Shown: positions 1-12,955 of the stretch, piece by piece
Layout of the letters: each line of letters starts with the position of its first letter
Position numbering within the stretch: position 1 is the stretch's first letter
NCBI GenBank assembly: GCA_963082975.1
Contig: OY720349.1
Coordinates: 48,341,962 to 48,405,961, forward strand
Direction of reading: 5' to 3'
From: Labia minor
Taxonomy: Eukaryota; Arthropoda; Insecta; Dermaptera; Spongiphoridae
Length of the DNA stretch: 64,000 nucleotides
Notes under the pieces: model-generated
Told to the model about the DNA's origin: nothing
Seen by the model: only the letters and a program-made list of their open reading frames with translations
Database searches by the model: none
Translations under genes and position numbers: made by a program

Positions 1-781
1 TAAGTAAAAATGATTTACTTTTCGCACAATTCTACACCTTCTGACATCTAACAATTGTAACAATTCTTTTTGTTCACGTTGTGCACATCAATTGTACTCA
101 TGTCATTTTACTCACATTTATATAAACATATAATATAGATAAATATATAATAAATAGACTTGTTGCTGTTAAAAATAAAAATTGAAAAAAATAACTTGTG
201 TCCTTTTGCCCTGACAATATATATTGATGAAAAAATAATATATATACACAAAAATAAAAATAAAAATAAGACTTCCAGAAAATAATATATGTCCATTTAG
301 AAAATATGGATTCATTCACTTTTTATTATTTTCATGTTTATTTTATAAATCTTCTTTTTTTTATAAATAAATACATATATATAAATTATATATATATTAA
401 ATTATTTGTGTGAAGAATTTCATATATATGTTTTAAGAAAATGAGTGGGAGGCGAGAAGAAAACTTTCAAAGATAATAATACATAGTCAGAGAGGCGTTT
501 GAGTTCGTGATCAACAGTCATTTATTGAACTTTTGCTGGCTGATTGCCTTTTGGTGTTATCTCTGACGAATTACTAGACTAGGGGAATTTTAATTTGGAA
601 AACTTCTCTTCTTTACAAAATTAGCCATCTAATTTTGCTTTTATCTTAACAAAAACCAAGCGATATTATTTTCATAGTCTATAATGAATGAATCAAAGGG
701 TTATTCGTAATATACGCAATTCAATTTATTAACATGGATTAAACTCATATCAAATGAATACCTGTTTACTGAGGTGGTTTC
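1..781. other. AT-rich spacer
   Basis: This stretch is very AT-rich, with short TA runs around 370-400 and no convincing reading frame. A slightly GC-richer patch near 480-580 has nothing recognisable. A (GTTT)n run at about 785-802 belongs to the following repeat fragment. Confidence 0.6.
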
Positions 782-910
782 TTTTTGTTTGTTTGTTTGT
801 TTTTCTCAACCTTAGTGAAAATGATTCAGGAACCTTCAAAACGTATAAAAACAACAAAATCTCAACATCGAAAATTTTCGTGATCGCAATACTATCTCTG
901 GCGATATAGT
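782..910 (-). repeat. HINE-like family B, 5' end fragment
   Basis: Only the 5' end of family B is present, on the minus strand. Its terminal hairpin (ACTATATCGCCAGAGATAGT on the minus strand) lies at 891-910, and the shared stretch with GATCACGAAAATTTTCGATG follows. The match stops at a short (GTTT)n run, where the full copies carry a TG-rich microsatellite. The outer base next to the hairpin is T, as in the other copies. Confidence 0.75.
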
Positions 911-1071
911 AAAAATTAGTAAGTTTGATAAGTTAAAAAAAATACTTACATACTAATGATTTAAATATCATCTTAAAAAAATGCAGCTATTAAGGCAAAT
1001 TATATAAAATTCAATTAAGATGCGATACTCAAGTGGCCAGACTAAATAACTTACTCACCAACAACATAAAC

Positions 1072-1683
1072 TAAAAATCGGGAGTGTCCTCCCCTAGACT
1101 TTCCCGCATATAAATAGGTTATTATTATTATGTTTTAACAACAATAAAAATAAACAAACTAATTAATTTAAATTATAAAGTAAAATGGTTTAACACTATT
1201 ATATATATTTATAATTTACACCTAACGCTACTTGTATAGGTAAAATGTCACTTCCGGTAGTCAGATCATGATGAAATTTGGTATCTCAATTTTTTTTCAT
1301 ATTTTTAAATCTATATACAAAATATGAAGCAAATATCTCGAAGCAAACTGGTACTTTACTTGAAAGGTAAACGCAACCAGTGTAGGTAAAGTACCACTTC
1401 CGGTTAACCGATTTTGACGAAATTTTGTTAGAAATCTACAAACTATGAATAATATCGGTGTACCAAATTTCGAAGTCCTAGCTTGATTAGTTTCTGAGTA
1501 AATTTGCTCACAGACAAACATTACATACATCCATACATCCATCCATACACACACACAGACATAATTCGAAAAATGGTATTTTCCGACTCAGGGAGGTCTA
1601 AAACGTCAAGATCTATCGAAATCTCGAAGTCGAAATTTTTGACGATTCCAATACTTCCCTTATACGAAGTATGCGGGAAAGTA
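1072..1683 (-). mobile_element. HINE-like family C element, complete
   Basis: Read on the minus strand, the element starts with ACTTTCCCGCAT (complement of 1671-1682). It carries the perfect inverted copy ATGCGGGAAAGT (complement of 1098-1109) just inside its other end, followed by a small hairpin (GGGAG, 4-base loop, CTCCC at 1080-1093). Inside are a CA/CATC-type microsatellite (about 1520-1560) and the core GATGAAATTTGGTA near 1270-1285. This asymmetric inverted-repeat plus 3' hairpin layout is the HINE/Helentron non-autonomous design. No transposition protein is encoded. It is the only copy of this family in the window. Confidence 0.7.
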
Positions 1684-2029
1684 AAAAATGTTTTGTAGTT
1701 ATCTAATTGCAGACTAATGGATGGTTAATACCTATATTCAAGTGAAAATTAAAACGTTTAAATAAATAAATATTGGATATAAATTCATATAATCACAGTT
1801 TTAATTCTTTTTGGTATTTTTAAGAATAATTGGTTTAAACACTTTTCAAAATGCAGAAGGAGACAGGGAGTCTGGCTGAATGCATGTTAGTTTGGATATT
1901 GACACGAAATGATATATATATATATATTGTTGATTTCATAAAAAAACACAAGATAAAGTAAATTCTCAGTATTAAGTTTTAATAAAAAAAACTACAATTA
2001 AAAGGCGCCAGTAGTATAATTATCATCCT
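1684..2029. other. AT-rich spacer
   Basis: AT-rich spacer with a short TA run near 1914-1927. No gene is seen. Confidence 0.5.
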
Positions 2030-2370
2030 ACAAACTATATTAGCGTGGTCTGGCATAGGAATCAATTTCGTCTATAAAAAGCACGCATAGGAAGATTCTT
2101 AGAAATGGCGCGTGTAACAAATTTGACAATGGAATTGGAAATGGATATCACGTCCTTCTGTTCTGGTCCACTTTTGTTATTTTATGGCGTGCTTCGTGGC
2201 TTTATTCAAAAGAAGAAGAAAAAAAAACGGAAAAAAAGAAATCAAAAACAATTATTTAAACTTGTGATCAATAGAAAAGAGTGACCCGAACTGGACGAAT
2301 GCATCGATAATCTGACCGGTTCTGGGACGGTAAGCCAATAAATAACCTTCCAAGCCCCAAGATGAATACA
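2030..2370. other. GC-elevated unique island
   Basis: This patch is clearly richer in GC than its surroundings. It is interrupted by a purine run at about 2210-2250 and has no long open frame. It holds a TTTATGGC-type motif (2181-2190 region) that resembles posterior Hox sites, and ATGCATCGATAATC near 2300. A regulatory role is only inferred. Confidence 0.3.
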
Positions 2371-3598
2371 TAATATTATTTACCTTGTTTATTAAGGAGA
2401 CATAATTTTTTCCCTTGGGCTTGGTCAATTAATGGAATTTATTTACATAGAAGTACAAGATTTGTACAGGCATCGAGATAACAAGACAATCACGGATCTA
2501 CTCAAAACTTACATTCCACCTTAATTATGTAAATGGCTCTTTAATTAACATATAATATCTTAAAGGGTTACATATTTTTTTCAAAGTAATAATAAAATAC
2601 AAAATTAAAACATAGGATTAACTAAAAATATTTATGTCAGATGTTGTAAATGAATAATTATAGGATTTTTATCTTTATCAATTATTCAAAAATGAATAAA
2701 TAAATAAATAAATATTAGAATTGATCAAATTAATAACAATTCAGAGTGAATAATCTTGATATGATGATTGTAACCTTACAATAAAATAAATATATTTTAA
2801 ATTATCTTTATATGGTGAAATCAAAAATTAGCAGGTGCTCAAGAATAATAATAATTATTTAGGTGGGGGTTCATTTCCAATGTGAAATGAGTCAATTTTA
2901 ATCTGTCCGTTGTAAATACTCTTTAAAACTTGTCTTGTGTCAGTAGCTTAGAATTAATAGCACATTAGAAACCAATCTTTTTGATTTATCACACATATAA
3001 ATGTCCTTTTATCGAAAATTTATTGTGAAATTTACTGACTATTAAATATATATCTAAAAAGACAGGAGCTAATCAAACTTATCTTGAGTGGCGAAGAGAG
3101 AGAGAGATATTGACTGAATGCTATTTGTTTTCAATTCATTTAATTGGCCAAAGATATTTATTTTATCATAAATGGCAACAAATAAAAGAGATAGATAAAT
3201 AACATGGAATTGAAAGAAACTCAAATAAACATATTTTTTAGAGCGCGCTTCTTCTAAATAGTAACCATTAAAAACATTTTCCGTGAAATATTTGTTCCGA
3301 TGAAAGGTTACCAAGATAGAAGACTCTTTATCGCTAAAGTAAAAATCTTATCTGATTTATAAATTTTATATATATATATATATATATATTGTCGTATATT
3401 GGAGGACTTAGGCAAGGTATTTTATTAGAAAAAATGGGTTGAAAACAAGTTTAAATTAATTTGGTAGCACTCTGGATAAATTTAGAATAACAAAGGGTTA
3501 TTGAATCCGCGAAGGTTGATAAGGGAAATAATAAAATTGAATAGGTTCAGATTAAAAATGCATATTTAAATTATAACTAAAAATTATATATATTTAAT
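2371..3598. other. AT-rich spacer with microsatellites
   Basis: Mostly AT-rich sequence with an (AATA)n run at about 2695-2716, a GA run at 3098-3110 and a (TA)n tract at 3367-3390. An open frame of 81 codons on the minus strand at 3069-3314 has no recognisable features and is probably chance. Confidence 0.5.
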
Positions 3599-4163
3599 AA
3601 TAAGTTGACCTGTGGCCAGGTCCGAACCGACCGACGGTTTGAAGTAAATTAATTAGCACCTACAGAAACAATTTCAAATAATTTTAATATATCTATTAAT
3701 GTAATAAAAACAGATATGGTACATAAATAATAAATATAAACATTTTTAATTTTATTTTATTTATAATATATATGCAAGACCGGGCTGTGACGTCATGAAT
3801 GGCTGGATGACGTCATATAATTTTAAATCAAGAAAAAACTAATAAATATGATTTTCCCGAGGATAAAACCAATACAAAGTGCATGATTCGTGGTGATATA
3901 TAAAAAAATCTCCTCATGTGAAATTTGGTATGAAAATAACCCTTCCCTTCCTATCGTCAATCGCTAATACTACCACTTCCGGTTTCCGGATTTGCACCAA
4001 ATGTTGATCAATTCATCCCACTGATGCATTAAGTAAATATACCAAATTTCATCAAAATCCGTTGAGCCGTTCAGGCTGTACACATCTATACGGACGGACA
4101 GACATCATGCTAAAAATACTTTTTTCTGTTAAGAAAATGCATGATTCGTGGAGATATGTAAAT
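3599..4163 (-). mobile_element. HINE-like family A, copy A1 (5' truncated)
   Basis: The copy is on the minus strand. Its 3' end with the hairpin GACCTG-TGGC-CAGGTC (window strand) is at 3605-3625, and the subterminal inverted repeat CCGACCGACGG follows. Two TGACGTCA palindromes lie 20 bp apart (3788 and 3808). A short GTCY microsatellite (about 3 units) sits near 4093-4106. The true 5' terminus is missing, because the match breaks off after GGAGATATGTAAA at about 4163. Confidence 0.8.
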
Positions 4164-4223
4164 GAAATTTAATTTATATTTAGCAATTGCAAATTATTAT
4201 TAATTACCAAGGTTCGACCACTT

Positions 4224-4523
4224 TTGGTATATATTATGGAGAGAAGGAATGGAGAATTCATTGGAGATTTGAGTCTTGAGTGTCGTCCTGAGGATTTATC
4301 TAGAACATTTCGTGGGCAGCAGCATCTCTCAAAAAAGGGTTTTGGCCGGGGATGTCACTCCTCCAGGGATATGTTGTCTCCTCCAATTTTTGATCAAGAC
4401 TCTAAAAATGTAGATGTTCATCATCCCCTCCAATACCACTTGGCAAAATTGTCCACCCCTCACTCCCTCTTGGGTAACGAAGAGGTATATCATATGGGGA
4501 ACAGATGGAATGTATTTCTATGA
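4224..4523 (+). CDS. Unrecognised 99-codon open frame (candidate exon or chance ORF)
   Basis: An uninterrupted frame of 99 codons from ATG to TGA sits in a GC-elevated patch immediately after the truncated repeat copy A1. The predicted peptide is hydrophilic, with basic N-terminal and central parts and no membrane segment, signal peptide or motif that I recognise. An in-frame second ATG lies four codons downstream. It is long for random sequence this AT-rich, but GC-richer islands elsewhere here also give chance frames of similar length. It could be an exon, a fragment of an unknown mobile element or noise. No function is assigned. Confidence 0.2.
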   Translation: MVYIMERRNGEFIGDLSLECRPEDLSRTFRGQQHLSKKGFGRGCHSSRDMLSPPIFDQDSKNVDVHHPLQYHLAKLSTPHSLLGNEEVYHMGNRWNVFL

Positions 4524-6264
4524 GTTTTTTGAAACAATAATTCTAGAATGATCTATAATATTCTTCGACATGTGTTCAATTGCACACCAAAATGCCCTTT
4601 TATGCTTATATATTACAATATATATATATAAATTAAATATCGGAAAGAATTTTTTTTAATAAATCTAAAAAGGACTTCAATTATAAATTATTTTAAAAAT
4701 ATTCAATAACTAGCTTTTGTACGTAAACAGGGGCTCTGCTTCCTTTATCACCGAACTAAACGTATTATTTGGTTGAATGTGTATGAAATTTATTTGTGAT
4801 TTATAAAACACACAAAAACTAACATTTTTAACTCATTAAGTCCCCCACAGTCATAAAAAATTTAAATAAATTCAATTATTTATTTTTTTAAATTTAAATA
4901 CGATTTAAACTTGTGAGTCATAATATTTGGTGTACAGAAGTATTTAGTTTTCTTAGCGAGATTAGATTTGATCTAATGTAGTCCGATCTGACCTTAATCC
5001 ACATTGATATTCGCCTAAGATTAGAAAAAGTTTATAAGTTGAGTCCTGCCCTAGTCCAATTCACTTACCCATATAAGTTGCATGAGACACCTAAATTTCT
5101 AAATTTGACTAGGACAATTTCCATTTTATTAAATTTTAAAATAGACACGACGAGAGAAAGAGATTCTAATTATAAATATATATGAATATATAGTGTATTG
5201 TTATTCATATGAAAATTATTTTAATAAACTTATTCTAAATATTCTCAGAGGGTTCCTATATTTTAAAATTATAATTAAATACACAAATTTTAAAGTATTG
5301 TAATTGATCTCATATTTTTAAATTTAATAGTAAGTTGAATTTCTAAAGATAATTTATTAAACATAATAAATATAAAAAAAAAAAATATAAAAAAAACTTT
5401 TTAAAACAGGCTTTTATTTAAATGCACTATAAAAAGGAGAAAATAATTTCTCCACACACACCACAATTTCCTTATAATTAATCATATCTAAAAAATGAAA
5501 GCGTGGGCACCAAACATGCAGGGAATAACGTAAATTCTACTTCAAAAAGACATAGTTATCAATTATAGTAAAAAAGGAAAAAAAAAACAGAAAGGATTGT
5601 TGATATACAATGAAATGTCCTTCGTATTCTTTTCCTTTCTCTGCATCTCTGTGCTCTACGGTAGTCTCTTGCCTGCAACATCCACATTTCTAGAAGTGTG
5701 CCTTCATACATTGTGAATCCACCCATAATAATATTTTACTTACTTGAAAATGAAAATCCAATTATGAGATCAAAATTAAAATTATTTATTCATATAATCT
5801 TGAATTTTTTCAGTTTTTTATAAATAATTTAAAAAGGCCAATAATTAGAAAAATAAAATTAAAAATATAATAAAATATAAATATAACATAAAAATAAAAA
5901 CAAATATTTAAGATTATATGAATAAACTATTACTATTATTTTTTTATTTCAATATTGTTAATGTTAATACAATAATTTTTATTTTATAATCTATAAAATA
6001 ATTTAATAAAATAAAACGCTTGCATTTAATTTTTAATTTTGTCACCATTTTTAATTTAAATGCAAACGTTTTATTTGAGAGATCCCTAGAAAATTAATTA
6101 ATTAATTCATTTTAATTAAGCTCTTTATTCAAAGTATCTAGACCTTTGTTGTTGAAGTGAAAAATTATTTTCTATTTTTTAGTGCATTTATAAATAAAAC
6201 ACTGTAACTTAATTTTTTTTTTAATTTTTTAGTAAATAAATTTTTAAGGTTTTAAGTTTTATCT
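4524..6264. other. AT-rich spacer with a small mixed-base island
   Basis: AT-rich throughout. A mildly GC-richer island at about 5480-5730 contains a pyrimidine-rich tract and no long frame. Homopolymer A and T runs are common (for example 5369-5395). No gene or structured repeat is recognised. Confidence 0.5.
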
Positions 6265-6395
6265 GAATATACTTTTGAGTTTATAACATGACAGACAGTC
6301 ACTTTTGGATTCTAGAGATGGTGAAACGTGAAGGTATGCAAAAATTTATAAATTCTGAGCAGACAAAAAACATTATAAATATATATACATATATA
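6265..6395 (-). repeat. Family F repeat, fragment 1
   Basis: On the minus strand this fragment matches 27390-27530. Shared landmarks are CAGAATTT, TTTTTGCATA, CTTC-CGTTTC and a block reading CTCTAGAATCCAAAAGTGAC, followed by GTCTGTC and TTATA-ACTCAAAA. The GTCY run is only about two units here. The sequence resembles the microsatellite-bearing part of HINE-like elements, but no termini are visible. Confidence 0.6.
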
Positions 6396-6589
6396 GATTA
6401 ATCATTAATTTAATATTTTGATTATTTTATCTTTTTAATTTTTTTTATACACTAGGAATACTAAAATATTACCATAATAATAGTTTTTTTATTATATTTT
6501 GTTTAAATGTACTTTCAAATCCAAATGAGAAAAAAAAATTAATATTAATTTAAATTAAATAATTACAATTTAATTTTGAAAATGGAATT

Positions 6590-6905
6590 GAATGTATTTC
6601 TTCTGAATGAAGTAAAAGTGAAGAGAGAAAAAAGGAAAACGAAGAAGGACGTTATACAATTGAGATGGGAAGGATTGATTGAGCTCTGAGGTGCGGTCGC
6701 CCACTGAGTAGGAAATATCAGTTTGTCTGGACAAGCGGAGTGATTTATCATATCCTTGGCCACAACAACAACAATAACATCAACAACAATTGTTATGCCA
6801 CAATGAAAACCCTCTATAATTTATATATATATATATATATATTGAATTGCTCGTAAAATCGCATCTCACTCCAGTGCCTCTCTCATTTCTATGGGAATCG
6901 ATTGC
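6590..6905. other. GC-elevated island with adjacent TA tract
   Basis: Moderate-GC sequence at 6640-6780 includes a (CAA)n-like run (6763-6790). A (TA)n tract lies at 6822-6842 and another GC-richer block at 6850-6920. A 66-codon minus-strand frame (6563-6763) overlaps it but looks like chance. Confidence 0.25.
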
Positions 6906-7964
6906 CAACATCCTCCTTTCTCATAGAAAAGTACAGAAATATTGTAGCTGTACTTTTTTCTTTTATGTAGATATATATATATATATATATATATACATTG
7001 ATTCAAATTGAGATATTTCAAATATACATATATATATATACATATAATGTATATAATGTAGCTTTGAAAATTTTGTAATGTTTATGTCTAATTCATGTTA
7101 GTGTGAAACAATGGATGTCCATTTTTGTTTGTGAAATCAATTGAGAATTGATTAATGAATTTTTCCTCCTGAGAATTATTTTTCCAGTAAATAAAAAAAA
7201 ATTTTAACTTGAGTTGAGATCACAATGAAAAATTTCTATAATATCATATAATATTAGTTTCATAACACAAAATTGTAGCAATCCACTTTATAAGAGTGTA
7301 AATCATTTATTAAATCTTTTTTTTTAATGAAAAAAAAAATTATCTGGAAGATTAATTTTTTTAAAATTTTTATCAATATTTTTCAAGTATTTGAAATAAA
7401 TATTTAATTTGTGTACGATTTTTTGTTTATCATGAGAAGAATTGTTATTTGCACTGTCAATGCCAACTATTCAAAGAGATAAAAGTCAAGTTCTATTTTC
7501 CAAAACACAAAAACCTTTTACAGCAAGTACTTACTTTTACAGAGTCTGCAGCCATTTTTTACTTTTTTAAAAAAATATTCAATGTGTTTATTGCCCTGTT
7601 ATTGTATAAATGAACTTGTTGCAAAAAGGTTTAAACTTTTTTATAGTATATATATATATAATAGAATAATTTTAATAAAATATAATAATACATTATATAT
7701 CAGTTCATAATAATATATACTATTACTTATAATATATTTTTAAAATTTTATTAATATTTAACTTTTATTATGCAAAAAAGATAAATCATGATAAAATAGA
7801 ATAATTCATCAAGTTAGATTCAGGTTTTTATTCAATTTTTAGGAAAATCAAAAAAGGGATAAACGGAGACATTTTATGAAGCAAATTTTATTTTTCTTTA
7901 AATTCATTTTTTTATGAATTCTTTCCAAAAAAAAGGAATCAGAAATTCACTTTCATTTGGCAAA
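6906..7964. other. AT-rich spacer
   Basis: Contains a (TA)n tract at 6970-6996, a second TA-rich run at 7025-7050 and many homopolymers. No gene is seen. Confidence 0.5.
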
Positions 7965-8390
7965 TTCACAATTTTCCGGCTTGTCGATTCCGGATGACCT
8001 CTCTTCTTCATTTCCTGATTGAACTTTTTAAAAAAATAGAGCTGCCAACTGCTTTCATCCACCCCCTCTTTTTCCTTAACTCTTTCCTTTGCTTCTTCTT
8101 TTACTTGGAACCTTTAAACCAAAACCGATTAACTCTTCGATAAAAGCTTTTTATAATATTTCAATTGACCTGAGGTGTGGGTTGCAATCCATCGGGGAGG
8201 AGATAACTTCCCTTTGGAGTCACGTCCCGGCGTCGTTTGTCAACGGGGGATGTCTCCCTCTCTCTTCTGAAGATTCTGAATCATAGCTGGGAAAACAAAA
8301 GCTTTTAATCCGGAAACGTACGGCGGGTATGATTAGTTGGCCAGGAAAGGGCCACAAGGACCAGGGAGGCCCTTCTTTATGTCCCTTGAA
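7965..8390. other. GC-elevated unique island
   Basis: A clear base-composition step marks this block, with GC-rich words such as CACGTCCCGGCGTCG near 8220 and CGGAAACGTACGGCGGG near 8310. A 65-codon plus-strand frame (8089-8286) lies inside but has no motif. Candidate regulatory or conserved non-coding DNA; function not shown. Confidence 0.3.
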
Positions 8391-8688
8391 ATATTGAGAA
8401 ATCTCAAGAAATATTGTCCGCTATTTCATTAAATATTAAGTTCATTTCTCATATTTTCAATTTTTATTTATCGAAAAGAAAAAGAAAACATTTTTGATTG
8501 TATGTAATAAATATTTGGGAAAGTTAATATAAAAAATATTTTTTTAATTTTATTTTACATTTGCACTATATAATTCTGATAATAATAATTATTAATGTGT
8601 TGCTAAAAATAGACAAACAGTCATAAAAAAAGTATAATACAGTAATGAAATTTTTTTTAACTATTCTTTTGAAAAAAACAATTAAATA

Positions 8689-8939
8689 TTAACACACTAT
8701 GAGCGGGGCGGGTATTTGTACCCGTTGCGGGGACTGCCACTTATAAGCGGGGCGGGTATTTATACCCGTTGCCACTTATATGAGGGATATATATTAGTTA
8801 TCGTTTAAAATAAGTAATTTTAAGTGACACAAGGGAAAATATATATTATATAAGTGGCAACGGGTATAAATACCCGCCCGCTTATAAGTGGCCGTCCCCG
8901 CAACCGGTACAAATACCCGCCCCGTTCATAGTGTGTTAA
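8689..8939. mobile_element. Palindromic MITE with TTAA target duplication, copy 1
   Basis: Element 8693-8935 (243 bp) is flanked on both sides by TTAA. Its ends are long inverted repeats starting CACACTATGA. Each arm holds two tandem modules, and each module contains a perfect mini-hairpin (CGGGTA-TTTG-TACCCG or CGGGTA-TTTA-TACCCG), so the arms can fold back over roughly 90 bp. The centre is AT-rich. A TTAA duplication points to a piggyBac- or Kolobok-type transposase acting in trans. Copy 2 at 47050-47294 is almost identical. Confidence 0.8.
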
Positions 8940-9099
8940 TTATAAAAATTTTACTTCGCAAATGATGACGAACCATGTTTTTATAATTATTTTTCTCATT
9001 ATCTTAATTTAAATTAATCTTTTTTTTTTATCTAACCAGTGATTTCTGCAAGAAAATAAAATTCCATGCATTCTAGGCTTAAAGAAGATTTACAATAGA

Positions 9100-9730
9100 C
9101 AGATTTAATGACTGTTTGTTTTGATAAAAGCCACGCCGTGTATTTCCTGCTAGTATCGATATCCTCCCCTGATATTTCTGGGGGCATCCCAATTCTCAGC
9201 AGAGGTATGGGCAGGCAATTAGCAATTAGATAGGCGACCCTCCACCAATAAGCAACAACTCTTTATTAGAATAACGACTAGAAAGGCTCAGTTCAGGGCA
9301 GGGCAAATCAAATTATAATTACGGGGGCGACGCCTCTTTTAATGGGGACTTGGTAGCACCCTCTCCTTATTTACTAGGATCCATTAAAAACCCAATTAAG
9401 TCGAGTGTATTACTTTGATTGGTTTCTAGGCGACGGACTTGCAATATCATAATAGATACAGGCAGAAGAGGGCTACTATGGAAAGAAACAATACGCAAAT
9501 CAGGCTTAAAAGCCTTATTTTGTTCAAAAAATGAAGAAGTTTCAATGAAGACTAAAGCAATTTTGAAAAATATGAAATTAAATACATTGTTCACTAGACA
9601 GCAAAGAAGACAACCAGGAAAGTACATTGTTACAAAAAGTTCTATGACGACTGGTTGATGATAACTCTCAACTTAACTTTTTAGCTGCGCCAGCCTGTCT
9701 AGAGTGCAAACGCCCACAAACGAACCGGTT
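9100..9730. other. GC-elevated unique island
   Basis: About 600 bp of moderate-GC sequence without simple repeats. Two overlapping chance-like frames occur (86 codons minus at 9367-9627, 79 codons plus at 9419-9658). The ability to read both strands, with no motif, argues against protein coding. Candidate non-coding conserved region. Confidence 0.3.
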
Positions 9731-10948
9731 GCAGACTTATTTCAGTCGGCTATCATTTGAATAATAAATAATTGAATAAAATAAATATCCAATCAATATA
9801 ATCAAGATAAAATAAAATTATAAATTCAACAATTAACGCCCAAAAATAAGTGAAAACTTGTCTTTTTAATTTTTTAAAATATCATTAATTTAATCAATTC
9901 TATAATAATGAAAAACATTTTTTTTTTATTTAATATTTATTTATTTATTTTTTAATTTCTTTAATCCATGTTTTTAATCCACAAGTTTAAAATTGAAATG
10001 ATAATTGAAAACGTTTTTTGTTGTGGATGAATATTTATTTTAATTTAATTCTTTAATTTTTTTTTTCTCCCCATACCTATCGATTAAACTTTTGCTATTG
10101 ATTTAATTTTTTTTTAATTCTTTACTTGGCTAAAACTCACTGTTTTTATGAAGATAATCATCTTCATCTTTTTTTTTTATCATCATTCTTATAAATAGAG
10201 CATTCAATTTTAAAAGCTTTTCAACTTATTAAAAGTCTGATTATTTTTCTAAAAAGAGATTTCAATTACTTTACACTTCAACAGATCAAACCCGTGATTA
10301 TAAATATACGTATAATTGATTTACCTTTTGCCTATCTTTGAAGAAAATCTTGTAAGGATTTGTTTTGTAATTTAGATAATTTCAGATAGAAATTGTAATA
10401 ATTGTTTGATATTAAATAATTCATTGTAGATAATTAAGGAAAATTAATTTTAATAATAATAATAATAATAAATTTTCTATATTTTATTTATTTCTGATAT
10501 TATAAAATAAAATTTTATCTAATAAAAAACTTGTGTCCTATTCTAAAAATTTAAATTCATACTATTGAAACAACATTTAAATTAAAATGGATTATTCAGT
10601 TTAAAATAGATGTTTTATCAAATTTTATTATCAGATTATTACTTTCTTTCAACGAAACAAAAAAAAATATAATGAACTTTAGTTATACCTCAAATTTCAA
10701 TTTGTCTAAATAAAGTAGTAACATAAAAAAGAATTATATTATTATTATATGATTAAACAATTCAAAATTTAGAATTTTCCAGATATATATTAATACTTAT
10801 AAAAATATATTTATACTAGTATTGTGAATATTATAAATATTTATATTAATAGATTATTTTATCTGGAATATATAAGTTAATATAAAAATTTTATATTTTA
10901 TAACAATGAATTACATTTCAATAATATTTTATAAAATTAATGTTTTTT
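9731..10948. other. AT-rich spacer
   Basis: Very AT-rich with long T runs and an (AAT)n tract at about 10452-10471. No gene is seen. Confidence 0.5.
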
Positions 10949-11564
10949 ACCGACTGACGATAGTAAGGGAAATATTGTTTTCACACCAAATTTCACATGT
11001 GGAGATTTTTACATATCTCCACGAATCATGCATTTTCTTAAAAGAAAAAAGTATTTTTAGCATGATGTCTGCCCGTCCGTCCTTATAGATGTGTACAGCT
11101 TGAACGGCTCAACAGATTTTGATGAAATTTGGTATATTTACTTAATGCATCAGTATGATGAATAGATAAACTTTTCGTGTATATCCGGAAACCCGGAGTA
11201 GTAGTATTATCGATCGACATAGGAAGGGAAGGGTTATTTTCACACCAAATTTCACATGAGGAGATTTTTTACATATCACCACGAATCATGCACTTTGTAT
11301 TGGTTTTATCCTCGAGAAAAATCATCTATATTAGTTTTTTCTTAATTTAAAATTATATGACGTCATCCAGCCATTCATGACGTCACAGTCAGCGCCTCCT
11401 TATATATTATAAATAAAATAAAATTAAAACTATTTATGTTACATCCATATCTGTTTTTTATTACATTAATAGATATATTAAAATTATTTGAAATTGTTTC
11501 TGTAGCTGGGAATTAATTTACTTCAAACCGTCGGTCGGTTCGGACCTGGCCATAGGTCAACTTA
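10949..11564 (+). mobile_element. HINE-like family A, copy A2 (full length)
   Basis: It begins ACCGACTGACG after a T, and ends CAACTTA before a T. The 3' subterminal repeat CGTCGGTCGGT (11529-11539) and the hairpin GACCTGGCCATAGGTC follow the family layout; one hairpin base is changed. The GTCY microsatellite near 11068-11085 is short (about four units). Paired TGACGTCA palindromes lie at 11358 and 11378. The copy is more diverged than most, so it is probably an older insertion. Confidence 0.85.
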
Positions 11565-12955
11565 TTTGTTCTTAAAAATTAATTTTGATTTATAAAAGAT
11601 ATTAATTTAAATTTATCCATCAATTTATTATAAAAAAAAATAAAATTCGAAGTTGGAATTATGAAAGTCTAAAAAAAGTATTATTTTTATTAAGTTTTAT
11701 TTTTTTAATTTAAAATGACATACATCAACTTTCATTTGTAGCGAATTCTTTTTGTAAACATAATACAATTTGATAAATGTATTTATTCATTTATTAAATA
11801 GAAATTTATATTTATAATTAGATAATTCTTTATCAAATAAGTATAAGTATCAAAGAAAAATTTTATTATATGTTAACAAGAAAAAATATGTCATTATTAT
11901 TATAGTTATTACAAAAAATTGTTTACATAGTATCAAAATAAATTCTGAGAATCAGAGTTGAACAACACACAATATACTTTCTATATCTCTAGTATATTTC
12001 TATGTCTCTCTCTCTCTCTATAATTCTGTTACTTATTTTGTTCTAAGTTCAATTCATTTTAGAGAGTTGTATTTGAAAAAAAAATATTTTATATTTAGTC
12101 AAATGGTTAAAGAATATAATATAAATAAATTTATTATCAAAATGTATGTTTAAATTTTTCCTATGTTCAATCCTTTTTAACTCAGTTTCTAAACTATAGT
12201 ATAATCGAATATAAAAGGTAAGATGAGTATTCCATTTGTATCTTCTCATTAAAATTAACTTTGGTATCTGAAGATACATTCTGAATTTGAATCTCTTTCA
12301 AGGTTTTTTCCCAAAAATAAACAGCCAATTACTTGACTACTCAATTCAAATTTCAATATAATTACATTAAAACTCACAAGTATAATTCTTAAGAATAGAA
12401 ATACTCTTGTAGTTTAAAGTCAGCCATTTGAGCTTTCTCTAAACCCTTCCCCATCCCTTGAACCCCCAACTCTGTCCATTTCTAAATTACACCAATTTTC
12501 AATTGATATAAAGGGACTTGTATCCAATTGAAAAATATGAAATTAGAGAACTAGAAGTTGAAGTTAAATATTTATTGAGAAAGTTTCCTTTCTTCTTCTC
12601 TCGACTCTTGAACAAAGGTTGAAATAAAATTAATAACCACTGCGTGAGAAGTGTTAAAGAGCAATAAAAAGCATTCCAAGGAAGATTATTATTTGCTAAA
12701 TTTAAATATAAAAATATCAACATGGTTTTTAAAATTATTTTAACATGTAAATTAAATTTACTTATCTCAATTAAAGAAAAATAACTAAATTGATTTTTTT
12801 TTTTAATCTTTTGAAGTTTTATTTAATTTAATTTTTTTTATATTTTTTGCAACATTAAACTCAAACAACATCCATTATAAATAAAAAAAAACAATGATAA
12901 GTAATGTACACTATAAATTCTATATATTCTTATATCATTTCCATTATTTTATTGA
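11565..12955. other. AT-rich spacer
   Basis: AT-rich with a TC run at about 12006-12020. Minus-strand frames of 76 codons (12049-12279) and 74 codons (12499-12723) are rich in I, K, L, N and F, as expected from AT-rich noise. No gene is recognised. Confidence 0.45.

Noticed and set aside
98..319. 73-codon and 62-codon minus-strand frames
   Set aside because: Composed of F, I, Y, K and L as expected from AT-rich noise; no motif.
1072..1683. Family C as a classical Tc1/mariner MITE
   Set aside because: The inverted repeat is not terminal on both sides and no TA duplication is clear; the 3' hairpin fits the HINE plan better.
1297..1698. Frames of 85 and 64 codons inside family C
   Set aside because: They lie within a non-coding repeat and on both strands, so they are by-products.
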